Shown one piece after another: positions 17,581-25,986 of a DNA stretch of 64,000 nt. Below the pieces are notes generated by a model that was not told the DNA's origin, made no database searches, and was given only the letters and a program-made list of their open reading frames with translations. The DNA is from Chitinophagales bacterium. Lineage in GTDB: Bacteria > Bacteroidota > Bacteroidia > Chitinophagales > Saprospiraceae. The stretch covers positions 104,155-168,154 of the forward strand of contig JAFLBP010000013.1 of NCBI GenBank assembly GCA_017303875.1. Reading direction: 5' to 3'. Within the stretch, counting starts at the first letter, position 1, and each line of letters starts with the position of its first letter. The position numbers and the translations under genes are program-made.

Positions 17581-18210
17581 TTGGCCTACAAGCATCTCAT
17601 TTTTGATTTTGGAAATGTCCTGTTCGATCTGGATCTACCCCGGATCGAACAGGAACTCCGACGCCTGAGCGGTCCGGATTTTGAAGCAGCGCGCGAAAAA
17701 CTGCAACGCGACCGCGTATTTGAGTTGTATGAAACCGGCGGTTTGAGTACTGCCGAGTTTGTGGATGCGCTGCGCTTTGCAGGCCCTGTGCCGATCAGCG
17801 CGGCGGACATCACAGCTGCCTGGAACAGTATTTTTATTGAAATGCCGCGCCGTCGTTTTGAGTTACTGCTTCAGTTGCGGCAGCGCTATCAGGTTTTTTT
17901 ACTGAGCAACATCAACGAATTGCATGAGCGCTGGATTGCCGATTATATGCAACGCGAACACGGCATCCACGATTTTGAGCACCGCTACTTCGACGCGGTG
18001 TATTATTCCCACCTGATCCGTCTGCGCAAACCGGATCGGGAGATTTACGAGTATGTGCTTGCTGATGCGGAAATCCTGCCGGAGGAATCACTTTTTATTG
18101 ACGATCTGGAAGTCAATGTTGAAGCGGCCCGGAAATTAGGCATTCACGCCGAACTTAAGCAGGCGGAAGAACCCCTTGAAATGCTGCTTTCGAGGCTTTT
18201 AGTTTTGTAA
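17581..18210 (+). CDS. HAD-superfamily hydrolase (subfamily IA, YihX-like)
   Basis: The 209-residue cytoplasmic protein has HAD motif I at its start (FDFGNVLFDLD), motif II LLSNIN, the motif III lysine in RLRKPDREIYEY and motif IV FIDDLEVNVEAA. The motif I form DFGNV fits YihX-like sugar-phosphate phosphatases of subfamily IA, although the usual second catalytic Asp of DxD is replaced (D-F-G), as in that subgroup. The start appears to be TTG at 17581: motif I begins only eight residues later and there is no nearby in-frame ATG. Substrate unknown. Confidence 0.85.
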   Translation: MAYKHLIFDFGNVLFDLDLPRIEQELRRLSGPDFEAAREKLQRDRVFELYETGGLSTAEFVDALRFAGPVPISAADITAAWNSIFIEMPRRRFELLLQLRQRYQVFLLSNINELHERWIADYMQREHGIHDFEHRYFDAVYYSHLIRLRKPDREIYEYVLADAEILPEESLFIDDLEVNVEAARKLGIHAELKQAEEPLEMLLSRLLVL

Positions 18211-18223
18211 CAATCAAAAATTA

Positions 18224-19006
18224 TTACATACAATCCCAATCATAACGTACTCTTGAAAAATTGCCGGCGCGGAGGTCGGATTCGCGGATAAAAAAGTGTC
18301 CGACACCCATATCGCCCCACATCAGGTCCATCATTTCATCAGAATCGAGTTGAAAGAGCAGGATTAATGGATCGGCGCTGCTGCGCGGGTCATCCTGGGT
18401 GAAGTAGGCGTAGCCGCCAATTTTATGGCCTTGCGGGTTTACGGCTTTGCCATATTCATCGGTGAGCGTCCATTCTTCTTCGCCAAATTGTTCAAAAAAG
18501 TTTTGTCCGAAATGCTCAAAAAAGCGGTAGTCGGTGATGGGCGCATATTCCTCTGCCAATTCAAATTGCAGGGGATGTTCTGTTTCGGGATGGTGCGGAA
18601 GCAGTTCGTAATCGCGGGTTTCCGGCGTTAGTTTTTGAATAGTGGAAGGGTCTTCCGTTGGCGTCGGATAAAATACCACGCGAAAGGTTTCCTGTTTCTC
18701 CCACTCGTCAATGTCCATGCCGTAGAGGTCGTCGTCGGAAATAAAGAACTGGACGATGCCTTGGCGCGGAAAGGGATCGAGGGCGGGTATTTCGGCAAAA
18801 TTGATTTGTCCCAGAAAATAGAGCGGTTCTCCGTCGGGGCCAAGCGGCAACTGAGCGCCTGCGGGCAGGTAAGGTATGCCGCCGATTTTACTTTCCCAGG
18901 CTTTGCAGGTACGGGCAGGTTGGGGTTTTACGCGAATAAAGGGGATTGCGGTTTCCAGCACTTTGGCGCGAAAGGGTTCAAGCGCCGGGGAGAGGTTCAA
19001 AGACAT
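18224..19006 (-). CDS. YwqG-family (DUF1963) protein
   Basis: The 260-residue protein shows the DUF1963/YwqG features: SKIGGIPYLPAGAQLPLGPD, LYFLGQINFAEIPALDPFP, GIVQFFISDDDLYG and a C-terminal LLFQLDSDEMMDLMWGDMGV. No signal peptide. The family is widespread and of unknown function; homologues often act as small acidic cytoplasmic proteins. The gene overlaps the 3' end of ybeY by 29 bp, which argues for ATG at 19006 and for translational coupling. An in-frame ATG at 19078 would extend further into ybeY with basic, low-complexity residues and is less likely. Confidence 0.82.
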   Translation of the reverse strand: MSLNLSPALEPFRAKVLETAIPFIRVKPQPARTCKAWESKIGGIPYLPAGAQLPLGPDGEPLYFLGQINFAEIPALDPFPRQGIVQFFISDDDLYGMDIDEWEKQETFRVVFYPTPTEDPSTIQKLTPETRDYELLPHHPETEHPLQFELAEEYAPITDYRFFEHFGQNFFEQFGEEEWTLTDEYGKAVNPQGHKIGGYAYFTQDDPRSSADPLILLFQLDSDEMMDLMWGDMGVGHFFIRESDLRAGNFSRVRYDWDCM

Positions 19007-19472
19007 GTTGGATTTGCTGTAGATAAAAATTTTCTTTGGCGCGCATGGTTTGGGCTTCGGCATCGGTTTTATCGCCATAGCCGCATAAATGCAGCAATCC
19101 GTGTACCATAACGCGGCAAAGTTCCTGAGAAAAGGGCACCTGATAGGTTTCGGCGTTATCGGCTACGCGTTCGGAGCTGATAAAGAGATCGCCTTCAAGT
19201 CGGCCGGGGATATTGGCGTTGTCGAAGGTGATGATATCGGTATAATAGTCGTGATCGAGGTATTCGACATTGATTTGCCGGAGGTACTCATCGGAGCAGA
19301 AGATGTAGGTAATTTCGTGAACGGCCTTGCCTTCGGCTTCGGCGACATTGAGTAGCCAGGGGCCTACGGTATCGGGCTCCGGGAAATCAAAAGAGACATC
19401 TTCAAAATGAAATTCGACGTATTCGTCGGGTTCTGATGCTTCGGAATCGGGGAAGGGAGGAAATGGCTGCAT
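18978..19472 (-). CDS. ybeY: Endoribonuclease YbeY
   Basis: The 164-residue protein contains the YbeY zinc motif region RVMVHGLLHLCGYGDKTD. His124 and His128 are present, but the third ligand position of the usual HxxxHxxxxxH is Asp134. YbeY acts in 16S rRNA 3'-end maturation and ribosome quality control. The upstream region ITYIFCSDEYLRQINVEYLD followed by HDYYTDIITFDN is typical. Length fits the family. It overlaps the downstream YwqG gene. Confidence 0.92.
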   Translation of the reverse strand: MQPFPPFPDSEASEPDEYVEFHFEDVSFDFPEPDTVGPWLLNVAEAEGKAVHEITYIFCSDEYLRQINVEYLDHDYYTDIITFDNANIPGRLEGDLFISSERVADNAETYQVPFSQELCRVMVHGLLHLCGYGDKTDAEAQTMRAKENFYLQQIQHVFEPLPGA

Positions 19473-19571
19473 GTAGGCCGTTGAACCCGGATCGGGCTTG
19501 GGTTGAAAGATGGATAGAGCTTTTCTTTATGTTTTTTGAAATTACGCCGGGGTATTGGGGGCGTTTTTACT

Positions 19572-19982
19572 TTACATTTCTAACTTAAAGCGCATTTCTA
19601 CAGTACTTCCGTTGCGCATAAAACGGCATTCGTCGCTAAGTTTTTTAATAAGGAAGAGGCCTCTGCCGCCACATCGTTCTATACATTCTATTGCGGTGGG
19701 GTCTGGTACTGTTTCCGGGTTGAATCCGCAACCTTCGTCGGAAACCCGAATGGCCAGTGCGTCTTTTTGTTTTCGGAGGGAGATGGAGACTGTTTTGGTA
19801 CAGTCGGCGCCATTTCCGTGGATAATGGCGTTGTTAACGGCTTCCGTCAAGCTGACTAAAATATTGCCGTACCGGTCGGCGGAGAGGTTGTAACGTTGGG
19901 CTACCGTATCAACGAAGGGCAGAACTTTATCAACGCTTTCCGGGGTAGACGACAGTACGAGATTGGTGTGCAAATCGCTCAT
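19572..19982 (-). CDS. RsbW-like serine/threonine-protein-kinase / anti-sigma ATPase domain protein
   Basis: This 136-residue single-domain protein has the HATPase_c motifs: N box LTEAVNNAIIHGN (about 45-57), G1 VSDEGCGFNP and G2 GGRGLFLIKKL. Stand-alone domains of this type act as anti-sigma factors or switch kinases that phosphorylate STAS-domain antagonists. No STAS protein, sigma factor or PP2C phosphatase lies in the neighbourhood, so its partner is elsewhere. It precedes ybeY on the same strand by about 100 bp. Confidence 0.85.
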   Translation of the reverse strand: MSDLHTNLVLSSTPESVDKVLPFVDTVAQRYNLSADRYGNILVSLTEAVNNAIIHGNGADCTKTVSISLRKQKDALAIRVSDEGCGFNPETVPDPTAIECIERCGGRGLFLIKKLSDECRFMRNGSTVEMRFKLEM

Positions 19983-20240
19983 GCGTGCGTAAGAGTTTAA
20001 CGAACCTACGGAATCCTGTTATCAGTGGCGCTTAAAGGGGTTGTGCAGCGGGGATTATCAAGGCCCTTGAGGGGCTTTTCGGCACTAAAAAAATAATGTT
20101 CCGGGAGTAAATGTCAAAAACTGGCGCAATTTAAGATTTTGTTAAGGGCCGCGCAAGGGTTTGGGGCAAAAAAATGTTTCAATTCCTCAAAAACGGGCAA
20201 AACAGTGACAAAACAGCGTTTTTTAAGGGGCAAAAAAAAA

Positions 20241-20685
20241 CCGCGGTGCTCGTTTGCACCGCGGCGGTTTCCCGTATATAATCTCATGAAAAGTTTCAAA
20301 TCGTGGGGCAGTACTGATTGGGTGGATTAGGAGGTACTGCGGGTGGTTTTGGGTGCTTCCGGGAGAAGGGCCGCGGCGCTCGTTTGCGCCGCAGCGGTTT
20401 CCCGTATATAATCTCATGAAAAGTTTCAGAACTGGGTGCGGTACTTTTGAATGGATTGGGTAGTACTGCGGGTGGTTTTTGGTGTTTCCGGGAGAAGGGC
20501 CGCGGCGCTCGTTTGCGCCGCAGCGGTTTCCCGTATATAATCTCATGAAAAGTTTCAAATCGTGGGGCAGTGTTTATATGACGCTTTTTTATAATTTGGT
20601 CACACTGCCGGTTGAGATTTTGAAAAGGCCGCGGTGCTCGTTTGCACCGCGGCGGTTTCCCGTATATAATCTCATGAAAAGTTTC
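20241..20685. repeat. Four-copy array of a 57-bp hairpin-bearing repeat, period about 129 bp
   Basis: Copies lie at 20241-20297, 20371-20427, 20500-20556 and 20629-20685 (periods 130, 129, 129). Each begins with a strong hairpin, CCGCGGTGC-tcgttt-GCACCGCGG in copies 1 and 4 and CCGCGGCGC-tcgttt-GCGCCGC in copies 2 and 3, so a T-A pair is replaced by C-G on both arms. Each continues with the constant CGGTTTCCCGTATATAATC and TCATGAAAAGTTTC. The first two intervening segments (about 72 bp) are also similar to each other; the third starts the same way and then diverges. The surrounding 19983-21007 contains no convincing gene. Reading frames across it appear only because 129 is divisible by three. 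Confidence 0.9.
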
Positions 20686-21007
20686 GAAGAACGTTTATCA
20701 ATCTGATCCCCTCATTTCCGCGCTGCCTCATTTGTTTCTGATTGATGATACAAAAGTGCAGCAAGATGCCTTGCTCACAAAGAACAGTTTTGGCCATTTG
20801 TTGAGGAAAAATTTAACGAAAATAGATGCATAAAATTCACAAAACATTGTTTTTCAATTATTTAAAACTACTAAAAGACATCGAATTCGTTGATTAAAAA
20901 TATCTTTTTTACTGCTTTTAAAAGTAAAAAAATAGCAAAAAAAATATTGCAGCGCGATTTTGCACTGCAATATTTCGAAAAACGGGCGCCTGAAAGGGGT
21001 ATTCCAA

Positions 21008-22459
21008 TCAGAACTCGGCGTTGCCCGGATAGCGCGGAAAGGCGATTACATCGCGGATATTGCTCATGCCGGTCACGAACAGCACCAAGCGCTCGAAGCC
21101 AAGGCCGAAACCGGCGTGTTCGCAGGAGCCGAAGCGGCGGGTATCCAAGTACCAGTACAATTCTTCTTCCGGAATATGCATTTCGCGCATACGGTTTACC
21201 AATCGTTCGAGGCGTTCTTCGCGTTGCGAGCCGCCGACGATTTCGCCGATACCGGGGAAAAGAATATCCATTGCCGAAACGGTCGGGCCGGGAACACCTT
21301 CTTTAGCTTCATCCTGGCGCATGTAGAAGGCTTTGATTTCGGCTGGGTAGTTGGTCAGGATCACCGGCTTCTTGAAATGCTTTTCCACGAGGTAGCGCTC
21401 GTGTTCGCTTTGCAGGTCGGTGCCCCAGCCTTCTACCGGAAACTGGAATTTACCTTTTTTATTCTGGTTGCTGTTTTTCAGGATATGAATCGCCTCGGTG
21501 TAGGTGATGCGCTCAAAGCGATTATCCACTACAAAACGCAGTTTATCGCTGAGGTTCATTTCCGAGCGCTGGTCCTGGGGCTTGGATTTTTCCTCTTCAA
21601 TAAGGCGTTCTTCGAGAATTTTCAGGTCGTCGGCGCAATTGTCGAGGGCGTATTGAATGACATAGCGGAGCATATCTTCCGCGAGGTCCATGTTGTCGTT
21701 AAGGTCGTTGAAGGCAACTTCCGGCTCGATCATCCAGAACTCGGCGAGGTGGCGGGTGGTGTTGGAGTTTTCGGCGCGGAAGGTTGGGCCGAAAGTATAT
21801 ACCTGGCCCAGGGCCATGGCGCCGAGTTCGGCTTCGAGCTGGCCGGAAACGGTCAGGTTGGTGGAGCGGCGGAAGAAATCTTCTTTAAAATCCACTTCGC
21901 CGTTTTCGGTGCGCGGCGTTTTATCGAAGGGCAGGGTTGTTACGCGGAACATTTCCCCGGCGCCTTCGGCGTCGCTGGCGGTAATAATAGGTGTATGGAG
22001 GTAGTAGAAGCCACGGTCGTTGAAAAACTTGTGGATGGCATAAGCCAGGGCGTGGCGGATGCGGAAGACGGCGCTGAAAGTATTGGTGCGGAAGCGCAGG
22101 TGTGCGATTTCGCGCAAGAACTCCAGGGTTTGTTTTTTGGGTTGGAGCGGATATTCATCGGGGTTGCAATCGCCGTAGATATAAATTTCATCGGCTTTCA
22201 CTTCGATGCGCTGGCCTTTGCCCTGCGACTCAAGGAGCTGACCGCGTGCGCCTACGGAAGCGCCGAATTTGATACGCTCAATAAGTGAAGGGTCGGTATT
22301 TTCAAAATCGACTACCACTTGCAGGTTTTGGGCGCAGGAACCGTCGTTGAGGGCCAGAAACTGGTTATTGCGGAAAGCTTTAACCCATCCTTTTACCAGG
22401 ACTTCTGTGTTGAGCGGTTCGGTGCGAATCAAATCGGCAATTTTCGTACGTCGTGTCAT
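21008..22459 (-). CDS. asnS: Asparaginyl-tRNA synthetase
   Basis: The 483-residue class IIb synthetase has an N-terminal OB-fold anticodon-binding domain ([20 protein letters not shown]), then motif 1 around [20 protein letters not shown], motif 2 around [20 protein letters not shown] and motif 3 [15 protein letters not shown]. The absence of the AspRS insertion and the AsnRS-type [10 protein letters not shown] point to asparagine. It charges tRNA-Asn directly, so this organism need not make Asn-tRNA only by transamidation. A promoter and a leader hairpin lie upstream. Confidence 0.96.
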   Translation of the reverse strand: MTRRTKIADLIRTEPLNTEVLVKGWVKAFRNNQFLALNDGSCAQNLQVVVDFENTDPSLIERIKFGASVGARGQLLESQGKGQRIEVKADEIYIYGDCNPDEYPLQPKKQTLEFLREIAHLRFRTNTFSAVFRIRHALAYAIHKFFNDRGFYYLHTPIITASDAEGAGEMFRVTTLPFDKTPRTENGEVDFKEDFFRRSTNLTVSGQLEAELGAMALGQVYTFGPTFRAENSNTTRHLAEFWMIEPEVAFNDLNDNMDLAEDMLRYVIQYALDNCADDLKILEERLIEEEKSKPQDQRSEMNLSDKLRFVVDNRFERITYTEAIHILKNSNQNKKGKFQFPVEGWGTDLQSEHERYLVEKHFKKPVILTNYPAEIKAFYMRQDEAKEGVPGPTVSAMDILFPGIGEIVGGSQREERLERLVNRMREMHIPEEELYWYLDTRRFGSCEHAGFGLGFERLVLFVTGMSNIRDVIAFPRYPGNAEF

Positions 22460-22501
22460 TGTAGTATTTACTTTAAAAACAGCTTGAAATAGTTGTCGGA
22501 G

Positions 22502-22522
22502 CCTCTATTTAGCAAATAGAGG
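22502..22522 (-). other. Leader hairpin of asnS
   Basis: CCTCTATTT and AAATAGAGG form a perfect 9-bp stem with a 3-nt loop, between the promoter element at 22536-22543 and the asnS ATG at 22459. There is no T-run directly after it, so it is more likely a leader structure than a terminator. Confidence 0.6.
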
Positions 22523-22535
22523 TTGAAAACGGCCG

Positions 22536-22543
22536 CAAAGGTA
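22536..22543 (-). promoter_or_regulatory. Promoter for asnS
   Basis: The minus strand reads TACCTTTG (exact TAnnTTTG), preceded after about 20 nt by TTG as the -33 element. The leader would be about 70 nt and contains the hairpin at 22502-22522. Confidence 0.65.
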
Positions 22544-22625
22544 CGGCTTAGCTTTGTAGCAGACAACTGCAAGCGAGAAAAGTACACGCGATTGCGGATT
22601 TGAAGCGGGGGGTGGCGAATATTTC

Positions 22626-22834
22626 TGATTTTCAGTGAATTAGCGCTTTGCTTTTTTCAAAACCACTTTGCGGTGAGGATACCAAAAAACGCTGTACCTT
22701 TGAGCGAATTTTTGATGCAGGGTTGGCACGGAGGCTGAAGATCCGTTTTTTGAACCACCGGCGGCGCTGCATTGTTACTATAGCCTCCGCAAAGTGCGTA
22801 AGCAAATTTTGTAAACTTATTTCACTGAAAATCA
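22626..22834. mobile_element. MITE-like element with 48-bp imperfect terminal inverted repeats
   Basis: TGATTTTCAGTGAA opens the element at 22626, and its exact reverse complement closes it at 22834. In both arms CACTTTGCGG or CCACTTTGCGG recurs at the same distance inward, so the arms match in layout over about 48 bp with a conserved 14-bp tip and a conserved 10-bp inner block. The interior encodes nothing recognisable. No target-site duplication is obvious. It could instead be a large regulatory stem-loop ahead of panD. A TACCTTTG lies inside at about 22695. Confidence 0.45.
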
Positions 22835-22889
22835 ATGAAATAAATACAAATTAGTTTCCAATGCACTTTTATCACGGTTTACTTCCGAT

Positions 22890-23243
22890 ATGTTCATCGA
22901 AGTTTTTAAAAGCAAAATCCACCGCGTTCGCGTAACCCAGGCCGACCTGAATTATGTGGGCAGCATCACCATTGACGAAGATCTCCTTGAAGCCGCCAAT
23001 ATTCTGGAAGGCGAAAAAGTGCAGATTGTCAACAACAATAATGGCGAGCGTTTTGAGACCTACACCATTCGCGGAGAACGCGGCAGCGGTGTTATTTGTC
23101 TGAACGGCGCGGCGGCCCGCCGGGTTCAGGTGGGCGATATTGTCATCATTATTTCTTATGCCACGATGACGCCCGAGGAAGCGCGCGTCTTTAAGCCGGT
23201 TGCGGTTTTCCCGGACGAGAACAATCGTTTAGTAAAAGGCTAA
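22890..23243 (+). CDS. panD: Aspartate 1-decarboxylase (pyruvoyl enzyme)
   Basis: The 117-residue proenzyme has the self-cleavage site between Gly24 and Ser25 (YVGSITID), with Lys9 (KSKIHR) near the N-terminus and NGAAAR at about 72-77, all typical of PanD. Ser25 becomes the pyruvoyl group that decarboxylates aspartate to beta-alanine for pantothenate and CoA. Length is standard. No panB or panC is adjacent. The start ATG is followed by the conserved [20 protein letters not shown]. Confidence 0.95.
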   Translation: MFIEVFKSKIHRVRVTQADLNYVGSITIDEDLLEAANILEGEKVQIVNNNNGERFETYTIRGERGSGVICLNGAAARRVQVGDIVIIISYATMTPEEARVFKPVAVFPDENNRLVKG

Positions 23244-23264
23244 ACACCAGGACCTCACGTTTCT

Positions 23265-24137
23265 TTAACACGGCTCGATGTGCACCAGCACGTCGCTCAG
23301 TTCCGGAATTTCAAGCATTAAACGATCTTTAAGGCGATGGGCAATATCATGTCCTTCGCGAACGCTCAGACGGCCATCGACGATGGCATGGAGGTCGACG
23401 TAGTACCGCATTCCGGTTTTCCGGATAAAGCATTTTTCGGTATCGCGCACGCCTTCAACCTGTAGTGCGAGCGCCCGGATTTTATCAATCAGGTCGTCGT
23501 ACACGTGTTCGTCCATAAACTCCCCGAGGGCCGGACGAAAAATCAGGTACGCATTAAAGAGGATAAATCCGGAGGCCAGCAGCGCCGCCCAGTCGTCGGC
23601 TGCTTCATACCCCGGGCCAAGCAGCAGCGCGATGGCGATGCCGATAAAAGCGGCAAGGGAGGTGATGGCATCCGAGCGGTGGTGCCAGGCATCGGCTTTC
23701 AAGGCCAGGGAGCCGGTTTCCCGGCTTTTTTGCTCCACAAAACGGAAGTACAATTCCTTGATGAGGATGATGGCGCCCAGCACAATCAGGGTAAAGGGGT
23801 GTGGTGTCTGGTGCGGGGTCTGGATATTTTTAATCGCGTCGTGCCCGATAAGGAGGGCTGAAGCCACGAGGAATAACACGACTGCAAAGGTGCTGAGGGT
23901 TTCGGCGCGGCCATGCCCGTAGGGGTGGTTTTCGTCGGCCGGTTTTTGAGCGTAGCGCAATCCGATCAGCACCAGCACCGAGGCAAAAATATCCGAGGTC
24001 GACTCGATGGCATCGGCGATGAGGGCGTAGGAATGCCCAACATATCCACTTACCCCTTTGACGATGGCCAGCACGGCACTGCCTGCTATGCTCCAGTATG
24101 TGGCGCGAAGGGCTTCGCGGTATTTTTTTTCCAGCAT
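23265..24137 (-). CDS. Cation diffusion facilitator (CDF) family metal transporter
   Basis: The 290-residue protein has six predicted helices. The helix-2 site reads ADAIESTSD, followed by ENHPYGHGRAE, and helix 5 has DAWHHRSDAITS, the metal-binding pattern of CDF exporters. The C-terminal domain (about 205-285) is the usual ferredoxin-like cytoplasmic domain with HIAHRLKDRL-type sequence and a terminal VHIEP. CDF proteins export Zn, Fe, Mn, Co or Cd by proton antiport; the Glu in place of the His of zinc-type HSxxD sites makes zinc specificity uncertain. ATG at 24137 (MLEKKYREAL) fits family N-termini better than the upstream in-frame codon. Confidence 0.9.
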   Translation of the reverse strand: MLEKKYREALRATYWSIAGSAVLAIVKGVSGYVGHSYALIADAIESTSDIFASVLVLIGLRYAQKPADENHPYGHGRAETLSTFAVVLFLVASALLIGHDAIKNIQTPHQTPHPFTLIVLGAIILIKELYFRFVEQKSRETGSLALKADAWHHRSDAITSLAAFIGIAIALLLGPGYEAADDWAALLASGFILFNAYLIFRPALGEFMDEHVYDDLIDKIRALALQVEGVRDTEKCFIRKTGMRYYVDLHAIVDGRLSVREGHDIAHRLKDRLMLEIPELSDVLVHIEPC

Positions 24138-24274
24138 CGGTTTTTTACTTGATTTGCAGGGTTTCGGCAATTTGGAGCCTGTTCTACTCAAAATTGGCGC
24201 ACTTTGGCCCGATCATATATTTTAAAATCGGAGTGCCGCAAAAATCCTGTAGCCTGCAGCATACTAAAAGGCTG

Positions 24275-24282
24275 CAAAGTTA
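24275..24282 (-). promoter_or_regulatory. Promoter -7 element for the CDF transporter
   Basis: The minus strand reads TAACTTTG, an exact TAnnTTTG match, about 138 nt upstream of the chosen start. The region lies between this gene and the divergent porX. Confidence 0.5.
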
Positions 24283-24337
24283 GTTTTTCTTAACTAAATC
24301 CCGGACATTTGCCGGTAAGCGCCTATTTCAATCCACT

Positions 24338-25897
24338 ATGGAAAAAGTAACAATTCTTTGGGCTGACGACGAAATCGAACTCCTCAAGCCGCATCTTCTC
24401 TTCCTCAAAAGCAAAGACTACGAGGTACTCACTGCCAGCAACGGCCATGATGCCGTCGAAATTTACACCGAGCAAGCCGCCGATATTGATGTGGTCTTTC
24501 TCGACGAATCCATGCCCGGCCTCACCGGCCTGGAAGTTTTACCCCTTATTAAAGAAATCAATCCTTACGTGCCGGTGGTGATGATCACCAAAAACGAGGC
24601 CGAGCATGTGATGGAAGAAGCCATTGGTTCGCAAATCAGCGACTACCTGATCAAGCCGGTAAACCCGAGCCAGATCTTGCTGACGCTCAAGCGTATCATC
24701 GACAACAAGCGCTTGGTGCGTGAAAAAACGACGATGGATTACCAGCAGGAATTCCGCCAGATTTTCATGCAAATTACCAGCGGGCTTGACCACGCGGAAT
24801 GGGTGGAAGCCTATCGGCGTATTGTGAACTGGGAGTTGCGGCTTGATGCCAACAAGGCCGAGGTAGGCGATATTCTGGCACAGCAAAAAGAGCAGGCCAA
24901 TACGGAGTTTTCCAAATTTGTAGGCAAAGACTATTTTGAATGGGTGGACAAGAACAAGGAAGTCGGCCCGGTGATGTCGCATTCCATGATGCGCAAGCAT
25001 ATTTTCCCGCATGTGAGTAATGGTGTTCCGACCATTATGCTGCTGCTCGACAACCTGCGCTATGACCAGTGGAAAGCCATTGAGCCAATTTTCCATGAGC
25101 AATTCAAAACAGAAAACGAAGGCTACTTTTTCAGCATTTTGCCTACTGCCACGCAGTACAGCCGCAATGCTATTTTTGCCGGCATGATGCCTTCGGATAT
25201 TGAAACGGCATTCCCCGACAAGTGGAAAAATGACACCGACGAGGGGGGCAAAAACCTGTTTGAAGACTTTTTCCTCGAAAAACAAATCGACCGTGTTTTC
25301 CGGAAAGGCATCAAATGGGATTATACAAAAGTAACCAACGTACAGCACGGCAAAGACCTTCAGGATAATATCCTGCACTATTTGAACAACGACTTTACGG
25401 TCATTGTATACAACTTCATCGACATGCTCTCGCATGCGCGCACGGAGATGGAAGTGCTCAAGGAACTGGCCGGCGATGAACGCGCATACCGTTCACTCAC
25501 CCGCTCCTGGTTCCTGCATAGTCCGCTGTGGACAGCCTTGCAACGCCTCGAAGGCCGCGACGTGCAGTTGTTCGTGACCACCGACCACGGCACTATTCGG
25601 GTACAGTCGCCGTCCCGCGTGGTGGGCGACCGCGAAACAACCACCAACCTGCGCTACAAAGTAGGCCGCAACCTGCAATATGAACCGCGCGATGTGCTGG
25701 CCATTCGGGAGCCGAAACAGGCCGGATTACCCCGCCCGAATATCAGCTCGACCTTTATTTTTGCGAAGGAGGATAAATTTTTCCTCTATCCCAACAACTA
25801 CAACCACTACAACAACTACTACCGCAATACTTTCCAGCACGGCGGTATCAGCTTAGAGGAAATGATTTGTCCGGTAATTCGGATGCGGAGTAAGTAA
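24338..25897 (+). CDS. porX: PorX, T9SS response regulator with PglZ effector domain
   Basis: The 519-residue protein has an N-terminal receiver domain (1-125: ILWADDE, phospho-acceptor Asp56 in FLDESMPG, Thr84 region VVMITKN, Lys106 in LIKPVNP) joined through a helical bundle to a C-terminal PglZ/alkaline-phosphatase-like domain with metal-site segments LLLDNLRYDQW, PTATQYSRNAIFAG and FVTTDHGTIRV. This is the PorX architecture and length. In T9SS bacteria PorX works with the histidine kinase PorY and an ECF sigma factor to control T9SS genes. No porY is in the window. The gene is divergent from the CDF transporter and convergent with the OmpA-like gene. Confidence 0.93.
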   Translation: MEKVTILWADDEIELLKPHLLFLKSKDYEVLTASNGHDAVEIYTEQAADIDVVFLDESMPGLTGLEVLPLIKEINPYVPVVMITKNEAEHVMEEAIGSQISDYLIKPVNPSQILLTLKRIIDNKRLVREKTTMDYQQEFRQIFMQITSGLDHAEWVEAYRRIVNWELRLDANKAEVGDILAQQKEQANTEFSKFVGKDYFEWVDKNKEVGPVMSHSMMRKHIFPHVSNGVPTIMLLLDNLRYDQWKAIEPIFHEQFKTENEGYFFSILPTATQYSRNAIFAGMMPSDIETAFPDKWKNDTDEGGKNLFEDFFLEKQIDRVFRKGIKWDYTKVTNVQHGKDLQDNILHYLNNDFTVIVYNFIDMLSHARTEMEVLKELAGDERAYRSLTRSWFLHSPLWTALQRLEGRDVQLFVTTDHGTIRVQSPSRVVGDRETTTNLRYKVGRNLQYEPRDVLAIREPKQAGLPRPNISSTFIFAKEDKFFLYPNNYNHYNNYYRNTFQHGGISLEEMICPVIRMRSK

Positions 25898-25902
25898 AAG
25901 TG

Positions 25903-25971
25903 AGCAGTGAACAGTCAGCAGTTATCAGGGTGCTGTCATACTTCGCTGATAACTGCTGACTGTTCACTGCT
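25903..25971. terminator. 26-bp perfect inverted repeat between convergent genes
   Basis: Arms at 25903-25928 and 25946-25971 are exact reverse complements (AGCAGTGAACAGTCAGCAGT... ) around a 17-nt loop. It begins six bases after porX and ends 16 bases before the OmpA-like gene stop, so it probably acts as a bidirectional terminator. The same words recur at 49400-49575. Confidence 0.8.
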
Positions 25972-25986
25972 GACTGATCACTGTTT

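Noticed and set aside
20223..20558. Coding gene of tandem MKLFMRLYTGN repeats on the minus strand
   Set aside because: It appears only because 129 is divisible by three; the frame breaks between copies 1 and 2 (130 bp), and base changes conserve the hairpin instead of the protein.
20241..20685. CRISPR array
   Set aside because: Four units at about 129 bp are too widely spaced, the repeat is a 57-bp hairpin element, and the intervening segments are related to each other instead of unique. No cas genes are present.
20241..20685. Integron attC array
   Set aside because: No cassette-like genes between units, no clear core sites, and the hairpin is strongly GC-rich and near-perfect.
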